Below are positions 1-6,514 of a stretch of DNA of 8,560 nt, in pieces. How positions within the stretch are numbered: position 1 is the first letter of the stretch; the number at the start of each line of letters is the position of its first letter. The DNA is taken from NCBI GenBank assembly GCA_903893955.1, contig CAITOG010000252.1:1-8560 (forward strand). The letters run 5' to 3'. The DNA is from an uncultured Actinomycetes bacterium (lineage in GTDB: Bacteria > Actinomycetota > Acidimicrobiia > Acidimicrobiales > RAAP-2). Position numbers and translations under genes: made by a program. The notes beneath the pieces were generated by a model. It saw nothing but the letters and a program-made list of their open reading frames with translations. It did no database searches and was not told the origin of the DNA.

Positions 1-103
1 CGAGATCGAGGTTGGCACGCGCTCGTCCGGCCAGCTGCTCGACGGCAAAGCGTCGGATGGTCTGCTGCAGCTCGACGTGGTCTTCGCTGATGCCGATGGG
101 CAT
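1..103 (-). CDS. Acyl-CoA dehydrogenase, N-terminal fragment (runs off the left edge)
   Basis: Only the first 34 codons are in the window. The protein begins MPIGISEDHVELQQTIRRFA, the usual opening of acyl-CoA dehydrogenases: a short lead, then the first helix of the all-alpha N-terminal domain (S/T-E-x-H-x-x-L-x-x-x-x-R-x-F). Enzymes of this family oxidise acyl-CoA thioesters to 2-enoyl-CoA using FAD. The ATG at 103 is supported by a GAGGAG Shine-Dalgarno sequence six bases upstream. A perfect palindrome lies immediately upstream of that site. The next gene upstream on the same strand encodes a MaoC-type hot-dog protein, so the two fit a beta-oxidation unit. The flavin-binding and catalytic residues are outside the window, so the substrate class cannot be judged. 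Confidence 0.72.
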   Translation of the reverse strand, partial: MPIGISEDHVELQQTIRRFAVEQLAGRARANLDL

Positions 104-116
104 GGGCGCTCCTCGG

Positions 117-134
117 TCTAGAACGTGTTCTAGA
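117..134. promoter_or_regulatory. Perfect 18-bp palindrome, KstR-like TetR-family operator
   Basis: TCTAGAAC-GT-GTTCTAGA is a perfect dyad with 8-bp arms and a 2-bp centre. Its inner 14 bases, TAGAACGTGTTCTA (119-132), fit the KstR consensus TnnAACnnGTTnnA described for cholesterol-catabolism genes in mycobacteria and rhodococci. It lies just upstream of the Shine-Dalgarno site of the acyl-CoA dehydrogenase, where a repressor would block transcription. I infer control by a TetR-family repressor sensing an acyl-CoA or sterol intermediate. Which regulator binds cannot be told from the site alone, since other TetR-type lipid regulators use similar AAC/GTT half-sites. Confidence 0.7.
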
Positions 135-177
135 AGTCTCGCGCACCAGGGGCGACGCGGGCGATCCCGCGTCGACC

Positions 178-672
178 TCAGATGCGGTGGATGATGTTGA
201 ACCGTGAGGTCACGACGGGCTCCCCGGTGGCTCGGTCCTTCCAGACCGTCTCGGTGACGACGAAGGTCATCGTCTTGCCCTTGGACTCCTTGGCATAGGC
301 GTCGACGATGGTCCCCTCGCCGACCAGGACGTCACCCACCAGCACCGGGCGGTGGTAGTGGAACGACTGCTCCCCGTGGAGGATCAGCCCACCGTTGGCG
401 ATCAGCGGCGCCAGTGCGGCCATCATCCCTGGATGCTCGATCCCATCCTGGAGCTCAGGGAAGCGGCCCCAGCTCTCGATCGAGATGGGAAAGGTCGGCG
501 GTGCGACGATCCCGTCGAAACCGGCCGCTTCGGCGGCTGCTGGGTCATGGGATTCAGGCGACTCGTCGAACACGCTGTCAGCGAAGAACCTGACCGGTCC
601 TCGTTCGATCACCACCGTCGAGACCTGCGTGCGAGTCCCGATCAGCTCCTTGAGCGTCGCGTCGTCTCCCAT
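178..672 (-). CDS. MaoC_dehydrat_N-type hot-dog protein (FAS1-like dehydratase domain)
   Basis: A 164-residue single hot-dog protein. Typical signatures are V-A-P-P-T-F-P (57-63) and the stretch LHGEQSFHYHRPVLVGDVL (98-116), which recurs in FAS1-like dehydratase / HadA- and HadC-type subunits. Such proteins usually pair with a second MaoC-type subunit carrying the catalytic Asp-His dyad, to hydrate enoyl-CoA or dehydrate 3-hydroxyacyl thioesters. I see no such catalytic motif here, so a structural or substrate-binding subunit is likely. The ATG at 672 is preferred because a GAGAGGGGG ribosome site precedes it; an in-frame TTG at 690 lies upstream of that site. The next gene downstream on the same strand is an acyl-CoA dehydrogenase, which suggests fatty-acid or sterol side-chain oxidation. 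No partner subunit is visible in the window. Confidence 0.78.
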   Translation of the reverse strand: MGDDATLKELIGTRTQVSTVVIERGPVRFFADSVFDESPESHDPAAAEAAGFDGIVAPPTFPISIESWGRFPELQDGIEHPGMMAALAPLIANGGLILHGEQSFHYHRPVLVGDVLVGEGTIVDAYAKESKGKTMTFVVTETVWKDRATGEPVVTSRFNIIHRI

Positions 673-716
673 TGAGCCCCCTCTCGTCAATGCCGACCAC
701 CTCTGATCGGCGACGG

Positions 717-738
717 CCTCAGGGTAGCCACCCTGAGG
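717..738. terminator. Hairpin downstream of rdgB, probable terminator without a T-tract
   Basis: The arms CCTCAGGGT (717-725) and ACCCTGAGG (730-738) are perfectly complementary with a four-base loop AGCC. The hairpin starts 18 bases after the rdgB stop codon and ends well before the next gene. No T-run follows on either strand, so it is not a canonical intrinsic terminator. Hairpins without a U-tract are proposed as terminators in GC-rich actinobacteria. Position and perfection of the stem support that reading; an RNA 3'-end stabiliser is the alternative. Confidence 0.55.
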
Positions 739-756
739 TGGTCGAGTCGATCTGGC

Positions 757-1359
757 TCACGTGCGCAGGACGCCCATCTCGACCATCCGCTCCGCGAGGG
801 CCCGGAAGGCCCGGCCGCGGTGGCTCACCACATGCTTCTCCTCCGGCGACATCTGCGCGAAGGTGCGCCCATCACCTTCGGACGGAATGAACACCGGGTC
901 GTAGCCGAAGCCGCCGTCACCGGACGGGCTTTCGGCAATGACGCCTTCGACCTCGCCGACAGCGAAGAGCTCGGTGCCGTCGGGGAAGGCCACGTAGGCG
1001 ACCGTCTCGAATCGAGCACGTCGTTCGGTCGAGTCACCAAGCTCTGCGAGGAGCTTGGTGACATTGTCGTCGTAGGTGGCGTCCTCGCCGGCGTAGCGAG
1101 CCGACCAGACCCCTGGTGCACCCCCCAGCGCATCGACGACAAGGCCGGTGTCATCGGCGACAGCCGCGGCACCCGCTGCCTCGCACAGCGCCATCGCCTT
1201 GAGCCGAGCGTTCTCGAGCAGCGTGTCGCCGGTCTCCTCGACCTCACCGACGTGGGTTGGTCGATCCACGAGCTCGACCCTTCCTGCAGCCGACAGGATC
1301 TCGACCATCTCCTTCGCCTTGTCAGGGTTCGCAGTGGCGAGGACCAGTCGGATGGTCAC
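757..1359 (-). CDS. rdgB: Non-canonical purine NTP pyrophosphatase (XTP/dITP diphosphatase)
   Basis: A 200-residue cytoplasmic enzyme of the Ham1/RdgB family, at the usual family length. It hydrolyses ITP, dITP and XTP to monophosphates and pyrophosphate, keeping deaminated purines out of nucleic acids. Visible motifs: the phosphate-binding T-A-N-P-D-K (9-14), the acidic pair in A-D-D-T-G-L (68-73), G-F-G-Y-D-P-V-F (150-157) and S-H-R (179-181). The GTG start at 1359 overlaps the rph stop codon (GTGA), so the two genes are translationally coupled. The rph-rdgB pairing is also known in mycobacteria. All key residues are present and the gene looks intact. Confidence 0.96.
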   Translation of the reverse strand: MTIRLVLATANPDKAKEMVEILSAAGRVELVDRPTHVGEVEETGDTLLENARLKAMALCEAAGAAAVADDTGLVVDALGGAPGVWSARYAGEDATYDDNVTKLLAELGDSTERRARFETVAYVAFPDGTELFAVGEVEGVIAESPSGDGGFGYDPVFIPSEGDGRTFAQMSPEEKHVVSHRGRAFRALAERMVEMGVLRT

Positions 1360-2117
1360 CGTGGTCTCGGTGACGGCGGGGTGGCCAAGAGGTGCGCCTG
1401 CGCTTGGAGCAGCTGAGAGATACCGCCCTCAGCCAGGCCGAGCATCGAATCGAGCTCCGAGCGGCTGAACGCCTGCTGCTCCGCGGTGCCCTGCACCTCG
1501 ATGAACCTCCCGGAACCGGTCATGACGACGTTCATGTCCACCTCGGCCCGTGAATCCTCGACATAGGGAAGATCGAGCATCGGGACCCCATCGATGATGC
1601 CGACCGAGACTGCTGCCACGGCATCGGTCAAGGGATGCGAGCTCATCTGCCCTTCGGCGATCAACCGACTGCACGCGTCGTGGAGGGCGACATACGCCCC
1701 GCAGATCGACGCGGTCCGGGTCCCACCGTCGGCCTGGAGCACATCGCAGTCCACCGTGATCTGCCGCTCCCCGACCGCAACGAGGTCGCAGACTGCTCGC
1801 AGGCTCCTCGCAATGAGCCGCTGGATCTCCTGGGTACGTCCCGATTGCTTGCCCTTCGCCGCCTCTCGGCTGGCACGCTCCGGCGTCGAGCCAGGGAGCA
1901 TTGAGTACTCGGCGGTCACCCATCCCTTGCCCGAGCCCCTCAGCCACGGCGGGATGCGATCCTCCACCGAGGCAGTGCACAGCACCCTCGTCCGACCCAT
2001 CGAGACGAGCACAGATCCTGGTGCGAAGACCGTGAAGTCTCGCTCGAACGCTACGTCTCGAAGCTCATCGAGCGCCCTGCCATCCGCACGCAACGTCCTT
2101 GGATCTGCCTCTGCCAT
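1356..2117 (-). CDS. rph: Ribonuclease PH
   Basis: A 253-residue phosphorolytic 3'-to-5' exoribonuclease that trims tRNA 3' ends, releasing nucleoside diphosphates; the family forms hexameric rings. Visible signatures: V-T-A-E-Y-S-M-L-P-G-S-T (67-78), G-R-T-Q-E-I-Q-R-L-I-A-R-S-L-R-A (93-108) with the phosphate-binding arginine region, D-V-L-Q-A-D-G-G-T-R-T-A-S-I (125-138), acidic residues in D-S-R-A-E-V-D-M-N (188-196), and F-I-E-V-Q-G-T-A-E (205-213). The ATG at 2117 has AGGAGG five bases upstream; an in-frame GTG at 2138 precedes that site and is less likely. The stop overlaps the rdgB start. cysM lies 63 bases upstream. Confidence 0.96.
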   Translation of the reverse strand: MAEADPRTLRADGRALDELRDVAFERDFTVFAPGSVLVSMGRTRVLCTASVEDRIPPWLRGSGKGWVTAEYSMLPGSTPERASREAAKGKQSGRTQEIQRLIARSLRAVCDLVAVGERQITVDCDVLQADGGTRTASICGAYVALHDACSRLIAEGQMSSHPLTDAVAAVSVGIIDGVPMLDLPYVEDSRAEVDMNVVMTGSGRFIEVQGTAEQQAFSRSELDSMLGLAEGGISQLLQAQAHLLATPPSPRPR

Positions 2118-2142
2118 CGAATCCTCCTGCTCGACCACGGCA

Positions 2143-2181
2143 CACCGAAGCGGTGACGCCGGATGCCAAGCCTAGAAGGCT
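2143..2181. other. Two short stem-loops between cysM and rph
   Basis: Two small inverted repeats lie in the 63-base gap: CACCG-AAG-CGGTG (2143-2155) and AGCCT-AGA-AGGCT (2169-2181), the latter touching the cysM stop codon. Each has only a 5-bp stem and no T-tract follows. They might attenuate transcription or mark an RNA processing site between cysM and rph, but stems this short also arise by chance in GC-rich DNA. Confidence 0.25.
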
Positions 2182-3146
2182 CAGAAGTAGATGACCTTGG
2201 TGGCCCGCTCGACCACCTCATCGATGTCGTCGGTCCATGCCCCTGTCGAGAGGTACTTCCAACCGTCGTCGCAGGCGATCGTGACGATCGTCGCTGACTC
2301 ACCCTCCGGGATCTGCTTGGCGCACTTGATCGCGCCAGCCATGATCGCCCCGGACGAGATCCCGACGAAGAGGCCGAGCTCGGTCATCCGTCGCGTCCAC
2401 TCGATTGACTCGCGCGGGCGGACCACGGTCTTGCGATCCAAGATCTCGGCGCCCCCGAGCTCGGCGAAGATAGGCGGGATGTAGCCATCGTCGAGGTTGC
2501 GGAGTCCGTCGACCATCTCGCCGGTCGGCGGCTCGATCGCCCAGACCTTGATGTCGGGGTTCTGCTCCTTGAGGAAGCGACCGACACCGAGCAAGGTCCC
2601 AGAGGTCCCGAGCCCGGCGACGAAGTGCGTCACCTCGGGACAATCGGCCCAGATCTCTGGCCCAGTGGTTCGGTAGTGGGCCGCCGGGTTTGCAGGATTG
2701 GCGTACTGGTACAAGAAGATCCACTCGGGATGCTGCTCGGCCAGCTCCCTCGCCAGCCGGACGGCACCGTTGGAGCCCTCCGACCCAGGTGATTCGATGA
2801 TCTCCGCGCCGAAGACCTCGAGCAGCTGCCGGCGCTCGATCGACACATTCGTCGGAAGGACCACCTTGAGGTGGTAGCCCCTCATCCTGCACACCATGGC
2901 GAGTGCGATCCCGGTGTTGCCCGACGAAGGCTCGATCAGGACCTGATCAGGCGCGCCCGGCACGAGTCGCCCCTCTTCCTCGGCGGCCTGGACGAGACTC
3001 AGCGCCACCCGATCCTTGACCGAGCCGGCTGGGTTGCGCCCTTCGAGCTTCACCCAGATCGAGACCGAGGGGTTCGGGCTGAGGGCCGACGCATCGACCA
3101 TCGGGGTGTTGCCGATGAGATCCAGGACTGAGCCGAAGCGTGTCAC
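2181..3146 (-). CDS. cysM: Cysteine synthase, CysO-dependent O-phosphoserine type
   Basis: A 321-residue fold-type II PLP enzyme. In the mycobacterial homologue, O-phosphoserine is converted to aminoacrylate, which then takes sulfur from the thiocarboxylate of CysO. Visible: G-S-V-K-D-R (41-46) with PLP lysine K44, P-S-S-G-N-T-G (73-79) for substrate and PLP binding, G-L-G-T-S-G-T (178-184) phosphate loop, and G-I-S-S-G-A (262-267) with the serine facing the pyridine nitrogen. The segment G-L-R-N-L-D-D-G-Y-I-P-P (214-225) holds R216, which aligns by eye with the phosphoserine-recognising Arg220 of M. tuberculosis CysM. The GTG start at 3146 gives MTRFGSVL, matching the mycobacterial N-terminus, although the ribosome site is weak. 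It lies nine bases after cysO, probably in the same operon. Confidence 0.94.
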   Translation of the reverse strand: MTRFGSVLDLIGNTPMVDASALSPNPSVSIWVKLEGRNPAGSVKDRVALSLVQAAEEEGRLVPGAPDQVLIEPSSGNTGIALAMVCRMRGYHLKVVLPTNVSIERRQLLEVFGAEIIESPGSEGSNGAVRLARELAEQHPEWIFLYQYANPANPAAHYRTTGPEIWADCPEVTHFVAGLGTSGTLLGVGRFLKEQNPDIKVWAIEPPTGEMVDGLRNLDDGYIPPIFAELGGAEILDRKTVVRPRESIEWTRRMTELGLFVGISSGAIMAGAIKCAKQIPEGESATIVTIACDDGWKYLSTGAWTDDIDEVVERATKVIYF

Positions 3147-3155
3147 CTCGTGTGC

Positions 3156-3434
3156 TCAGGCCCCGCCGGCGACGGCAGGAAGGATCGAGATCTCGTCGCC
3201 ATCCGAGACCGGCGTCGCCAGCTGCTCCATGTAGCGGACATCGTCGTCGTTGACGTAGATGTTCACGAACTTGTTCAGCTGTCCGTCTTCGCTGATGACC
3301 TGGCCGCTGAGCCCAGGGTGCGCGGCCACGAGGGTCGTGAGGACCTCGCCGATCGTCGCCCCGCCGACCTCGACGACGGCCTGGCCTCCCACATGGGGCC
3401 GGAGCACGGTGGGAAGTCGGATGGAAACTGACAT
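3156..3434 (-). CDS. cysO: CysO sulfur-carrier protein, ThiS/MoaD-like, with a Gly-Gly-Ala tail
   Basis: A 92-residue ubiquitin-like sulfur carrier. Family landmarks: the start MSVSIRLPTVLRPHVGG, the core F-V-N-I-Y-V-N-D-D-D-V-R (57-68), and the C-terminal D-G-D-E-I-S-I-L-P-A-V-A-G-G. In the known pathway the terminal Gly-Gly is adenylated and converted to a thiocarboxylate, which donates sulfur to CysM; Mec then frees the cysteine. Here one alanine follows the Gly-Gly before the TGA, so the encoded form is masked and would need trimming before activation. The ATG at 3434 has AGGAGG six bases upstream; the reading frame stays open further upstream, but with no support for an earlier start. 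It directly precedes cysM. Confidence 0.93.
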   Translation of the reverse strand: MSVSIRLPTVLRPHVGGQAVVEVGGATIGEVLTTLVAAHPGLSGQVISEDGQLNKFVNIYVNDDDVRYMEQLATPVSDGDEISILPAVAGGA

Positions 3435-3474
3435 GTCGTCCTCCTCGAGCCACCAGCGTCGCCGGTGTGAAACC

Positions 3475-3497
3475 TGACCTATTACGTCACATATTAG
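3475..3497. promoter_or_regulatory. AT-rich imperfect dyad upstream of cysO
   Basis: In the 154-base gap between the flavoprotein stop and cysO there is one strikingly AT-rich patch. Read towards cysO it contains TGACGTAATAGGTCA (6 of 7 arm positions paired). An overlapping 19-bp dyad, CTATTACGTCACATATTAG on the plus strand, has 7 of 9 positions paired. This is a good candidate for the cysO-cysM promoter and operator. I could not settle on -35 and -10 hexamers or match the dyad to a known regulator. Elsewhere in the gap I see only CCCAGAG (3518-3524) facing CTCTGGG (3570-3576) across a 45-base loop, too wide to call a terminator. Confidence 0.42.
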
Positions 3498-3588
3498 TGG
3501 TGGCCACGCGATCGTGACCCCAGAGAGAGGGCGCCACGATGGAAGCGCGAAAGCGTGCCGCTGGCTCAACTCTGGGACGAGCTCGCTC

Positions 3589-5040
3589 TCAGCGTCGCGC
3601 CGCCGCTGCGGCGCCAGCGCGACGGCCGAAGAAGGTGGAGTCACCGATCGACAGACCCGACGCATACCCGAACGCGGCAACACCCGAGGTGGTCCGTCCG
3701 GCCGCGAAGAGGCCCTCGATGGCACGGCCATCGAGGCCGAGGACCTCCCCGTCCGTGGTGCTCTCGACCCCGCCGAGGGTGAAGACGGCGTAGGGGATCT
3801 TGCCGATCCTCAGGTCGAACGCCCCGAGTGGGCCGGTGAGCTGATGGAGGAGGCTTGGCACCTTGTGGAACATCGGGTCCTCACCATTGGCGGCATGACG
3901 GTTGTAGACGTCCAGCGTGGCCTCGAGCGATCCCGCAGGCAGGCCGATCTCAGCCTCGAGCTCCGCCGGGGTCTCGCACACCCAGGAGGCGCCGATCCCC
4001 ATCCAGTTCGGCTCGTAGCTCGCCTCATCGATCACCAGGAAGACATCGCCACCCTCTCCATAGAGAGCAGCCTGTCCGATCCGTCCGTTGTAGGTGTCCT
4101 CGTTGATGAACCGCTGTCCCCTGCCGTTGACCAGGATGCCCTCCATGAGCTTCCTCGGGGGGATAATCGGGAATGCCACTTCACCTGCGTGCATCTGCTT
4201 GACCCGAGCTCCGACAGCCTGGGCCATCTGGATCCCCCTGCCGTCGTCGGCCTCGGTCCCGACCTTCCAGTTGGCCTTGAGCAGCGTCGGGGCCGCCCGG
4301 GCCACCATCTCGTCGTTCCAGATGAAGCCCCCGGCAGCCAGGACGACGCCTCGTCGGGCCCTGATGACCTCTCGTCGTCCTTGTCGCCTCGCCACGGCGC
4401 CGACCACCACCCCGTCGTCGACCACCAATCGCTCGACCGTCGTGTCGTAGGCGACGTGCGGACCTGCGCCAAGCGCCGCTGACGCCAGCGTCTTCATCAC
4501 GAGCCACCCGGTCGCGCCCTTGGTCTGGATGAGGTGACCCCGAGGCGCAGGCGGGACGAGCTCGTTGAACGGCCAGGCATCCTCGCCACCGGAGTAGATC
4601 AGCCCCTCTGTCCCGACCGTCTCCATCTGTGTCTCTTGGCTGAACGAGTGCTCGAAGACCAGGCCATGATCGACGAGCCAATCGTGATGGGCCACGCTGC
4701 CCTCTGCATAGTCGGCGATCTTCCGCTCATCGGGCTCTGGTCCACAGGCGGCCATGAGATACGTCGTCATGTTCTCCGCCGAGTCGTCGAAGCCACATGC
4801 CCGCTGGACTGCGGTGCCACCTCCGAGATAGATGATGCCGCCCGCCTGCGCAGCCGCGCCGCCAGGGCCACCAGCTCGCTCGAGCACCAGGATGTCGCAA
4901 TCCGGATCGGCCTCGCGAGCGCCAAGGATCGCTGCCGTGCCAGCGGCACCGAAGCCGACCACCAGCACGTCGGTGGTCAGGTCAGGGTGACCGGCCTCGG
5001 CAGCGTCGATCGGCAGGAAGGTCTCCTCGCCCATGGTCAC
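3589..5040 (-). CDS. FAD-dependent oxidoreductase (fumarate reductase / 3-ketosteroid dehydrogenase superfamily), second of a tandem pair
   Basis: A 483-residue FAD_binding_2-type flavoprotein. The N-terminal Rossmann motif V-V-G-F-G-A-A-G (27-34) and E-R (54-55) bind the ADP part of FAD. Other family signatures are N-G-R-G-Q-R-F-I-N-E-D (305-315), D-P-M-F-H-K (388-393) and the C-terminal G-L-F-A-A-G-R-T-T-S-G (443-453) followed by F-G-Y-A-S-G-L-S-I-G-D-S. The family includes fumarate reductases, 3-ketosteroid dehydrogenases and many uncharacterised dehydrogenases. The Tyr-Pro-Gly-Pro-Gly block of 3-ketosteroid Delta1-dehydrogenase is replaced by Tyr-Ala-Ser-Gly, so a steroid substrate is not established. 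No signal peptide or heme motif is seen. The GTG start at 5040 overlaps the stop of the upstream paralogue (GTGA) and has AGGTG five bases before it; an ATG at 5034 is the alternative. Confidence 0.88.
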   Translation of the reverse strand: MTMGEETFLPIDAAEAGHPDLTTDVLVVGFGAAGTAAILGAREADPDCDILVLERAGGPGGAAAQAGGIIYLGGGTAVQRACGFDDSAENMTTYLMAACGPEPDERKIADYAEGSVAHHDWLVDHGLVFEHSFSQETQMETVGTEGLIYSGGEDAWPFNELVPPAPRGHLIQTKGATGWLVMKTLASAALGAGPHVAYDTTVERLVVDDGVVVGAVARRQGRREVIRARRGVVLAAGGFIWNDEMVARAAPTLLKANWKVGTEADDGRGIQMAQAVGARVKQMHAGEVAFPIIPPRKLMEGILVNGRGQRFINEDTYNGRIGQAALYGEGGDVFLVIDEASYEPNWMGIGASWVCETPAELEAEIGLPAGSLEATLDVYNRHAANGEDPMFHKVPSLLHQLTGPLGAFDLRIGKIPYAVFTLGGVESTTDGEVLGLDGRAIEGLFAAGRTTSGVAAFGYASGLSIGDSTFFGRRAGAAAAARR

Positions 5041-6488
5041 GCGTTCACCTGTGCATTGGCCGCCGCCGCACCTGCGAATCGTCCGAACATCGTCGAATCA
5101 CCGATCGAGAGCCCTGAGGCGTAGCCGAAGCTGCAGATCCCCGACGTCGTCCGCCCTGCGGCGAAGAGCCCGGGGATCGGCTCCCCGGTGAGGCTGCGCA
5201 CCTTGCCTTCGACGGTGGTCTCGAGGCCACCCAGCGTAAAAGGGGCGTACGGCGCTGATCCCGGGCGCAAATCGAAGGCGCCAAGCGGCGGCACGAGAGG
5301 ACGGACCCAGGCTTGATCCTTGTGGAACAGGGGATCTTGGCCGTTCGCGGCATGGCGGTTGTAGAGCTCCACGGTCATCTCGAGGGCACCTGGGGCCAGC
5401 CCCATCTCTGCCTCGAGCTCCGCTGCGGTCTCGCACACCCACGTGGCACCAATGCCCATCCAGTTCGGCTCATAGGCAGCCTCATCGACGACGAGGAAGC
5501 AGGAGCCCTCCTGGTCATAGAGGGCAGCCTGCCCAACCCTGCCCATGTAGGTGTCCTCGTTGATGAACCTTTGACCATGGCCGTTGACGATGATCCCCTG
5601 GATGAGGTTCCGCGGCGGGATGATCGGCAGTGAGACCTCACCGACGTGCATGTTCTTGACACGCGCACCGACCGCCTGGCCCATCTCGATGCCGATCCCG
5701 TCGTCACCTTCTGTCCCGACCTTCCAGGTGCCCTTGAGCAGGGTGGGCGCGTGGCGACGCACCATCTCGTCGTTCCAGATGAAACCACCCGAGGTCAGAA
5801 TGACCCCTTGCCGGGCCAGGATGGCGGTTCGCTCGCCATAGCGCTGCGCCACGACACCGACGACGCTGCCGTCGTCGACGATGAGCTGCTCGGCACGGGT
5901 GTCATAGGCCGCCTCGACGCCCATGGCGAGTGCAGCTTCAGCAAGCGTCTGCATCAACAGCCACCCGGTGGCGTTCTTGGTCTTGGCAAGATGGCCACGG
6001 GGGGCTGGCGTCGCAACTTGGTTGAAGGGCCACGCGTTCTCGCCACCCGACCACACGAGGCCATGCGTCCCTCGAGGAGCCATCTGCGTCTCTTCGTCGA
6101 GGCGCGCGTCGTACTCGATGCCTCGCCCAACCAGCCAATCGAAATGGCCGAGGCTTCCCTCGGCGTAGGCGACCACCTTGGCCTCGTCTGGCTCTGGACC
6201 GCAGGCGGCCATCAAGTACGCGGTCATGTTCTCGACCGAGTCCTCGAAACCGCATGCACGCTGCACTGGCGTCCCGCCGCCGAGATAGATGATCCCCTCA
6301 GCCAGGGCTGCTGCGCCGCCGGCACCTCCGGTCCGCTCGAGCGCCAGGACCGAGGCTCCTTGCTCTCGAGCTGCGATCGCAGCCGCCGTCCCGGCGGCCC
6401 CGAAGCCAACCACCAGCACGTCGATGGTGCTATCGAAGTGGTCGATCTCAGATCGGTCCACGCTCAGCTGTCCAGAGATCTCCCCCAT
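5037..6488 (-). CDS. FAD-dependent oxidoreductase, first of a tandem paralogous pair
   Basis: Also 483 residues and colinear with the flavoprotein downstream; in the region around R-F-I-N-E-D about three quarters of residues are identical by eye. Signatures: V-V-G-F-G-A-A-G (26-33), E-R (51-52), I-I-Y-L-G-G-G (66-72), N-G-H-G-Q-R-F-I-N-E-D (302-312), D-P-L-F-H-K (385-390) and G-L-F-A-A-G-R-T-T-S-G (440-450). It probably dehydrogenates or reduces a ring or enoyl substrate with FAD; the substrate is unknown. The frame is open far upstream (to 7277), but the ATG at 6488 with AGGAGG five bases before it begins exactly at the family N-terminus, so the extension is rejected. It lies 26 bases after doxX and overlaps the next paralogue, so the three are likely co-transcribed. 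Confidence 0.88.
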   Translation of the reverse strand: MGEISGQLSVDRSEIDHFDSTIDVLVVGFGAAGTAAAIAAREQGASVLALERTGGAGGAAALAEGIIYLGGGTPVQRACGFEDSVENMTAYLMAACGPEPDEAKVVAYAEGSLGHFDWLVGRGIEYDARLDEETQMAPRGTHGLVWSGGENAWPFNQVATPAPRGHLAKTKNATGWLLMQTLAEAALAMGVEAAYDTRAEQLIVDDGSVVGVVAQRYGERTAILARQGVILTSGGFIWNDEMVRRHAPTLLKGTWKVGTEGDDGIGIEMGQAVGARVKNMHVGEVSLPIIPPRNLIQGIIVNGHGQRFINEDTYMGRVGQAALYDQEGSCFLVVDEAAYEPNWMGIGATWVCETAAELEAEMGLAPGALEMTVELYNRHAANGQDPLFHKDQAWVRPLVPPLGAFDLRPGSAPYAPFTLGGLETTVEGKVRSLTGEPIPGLFAAGRTTSGICSFGYASGLSIGDSTMFGRFAGAAAANAQVNA

Positions 6489-6514
6489 AGCCACCTCCTC
6501 GAACGTCCGACGTT

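Noticed and set aside
104..177. Possible insertion sequence end or attachment site at the TCTAGA-flanked palindrome
   Set aside because: There is no transposase, no direct repeat flanks, and the match to a TetR-type operator at the promoter position explains it better.
673..690. TTG start six codons upstream for the MaoC-type protein
   Set aside because: The ribosome site GAGAGGGGG lies between this TTG and the ATG at 672, so it serves the ATG.
820..1416. 198-codon open frame on the plus strand
   Set aside because: It is antisense to rdgB, which has all its catalytic motifs.
3518..3576. Long-range inverted repeat CCCAGAG / CTCTGGG as a terminator after the flavoproteins
   Set aside because: The 45-base loop and 7-bp arms are too weak, and no T-tract follows.
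3435..3731. N-terminal extension of CysO to 191 residues
   Set aside because: It would overlap the flavoprotein gene and the AT-rich promoter-like patch. The ATG at 3434 has an ideal ribosome site and matches known CysO starts.
3514..4482. 322-codon open frame on the plus strand
   Set aside because: It lies antisense to the second flavoprotein gene, has no recognisable domain and an arginine/proline/serine-rich composition typical of GC-rich shadow frames.
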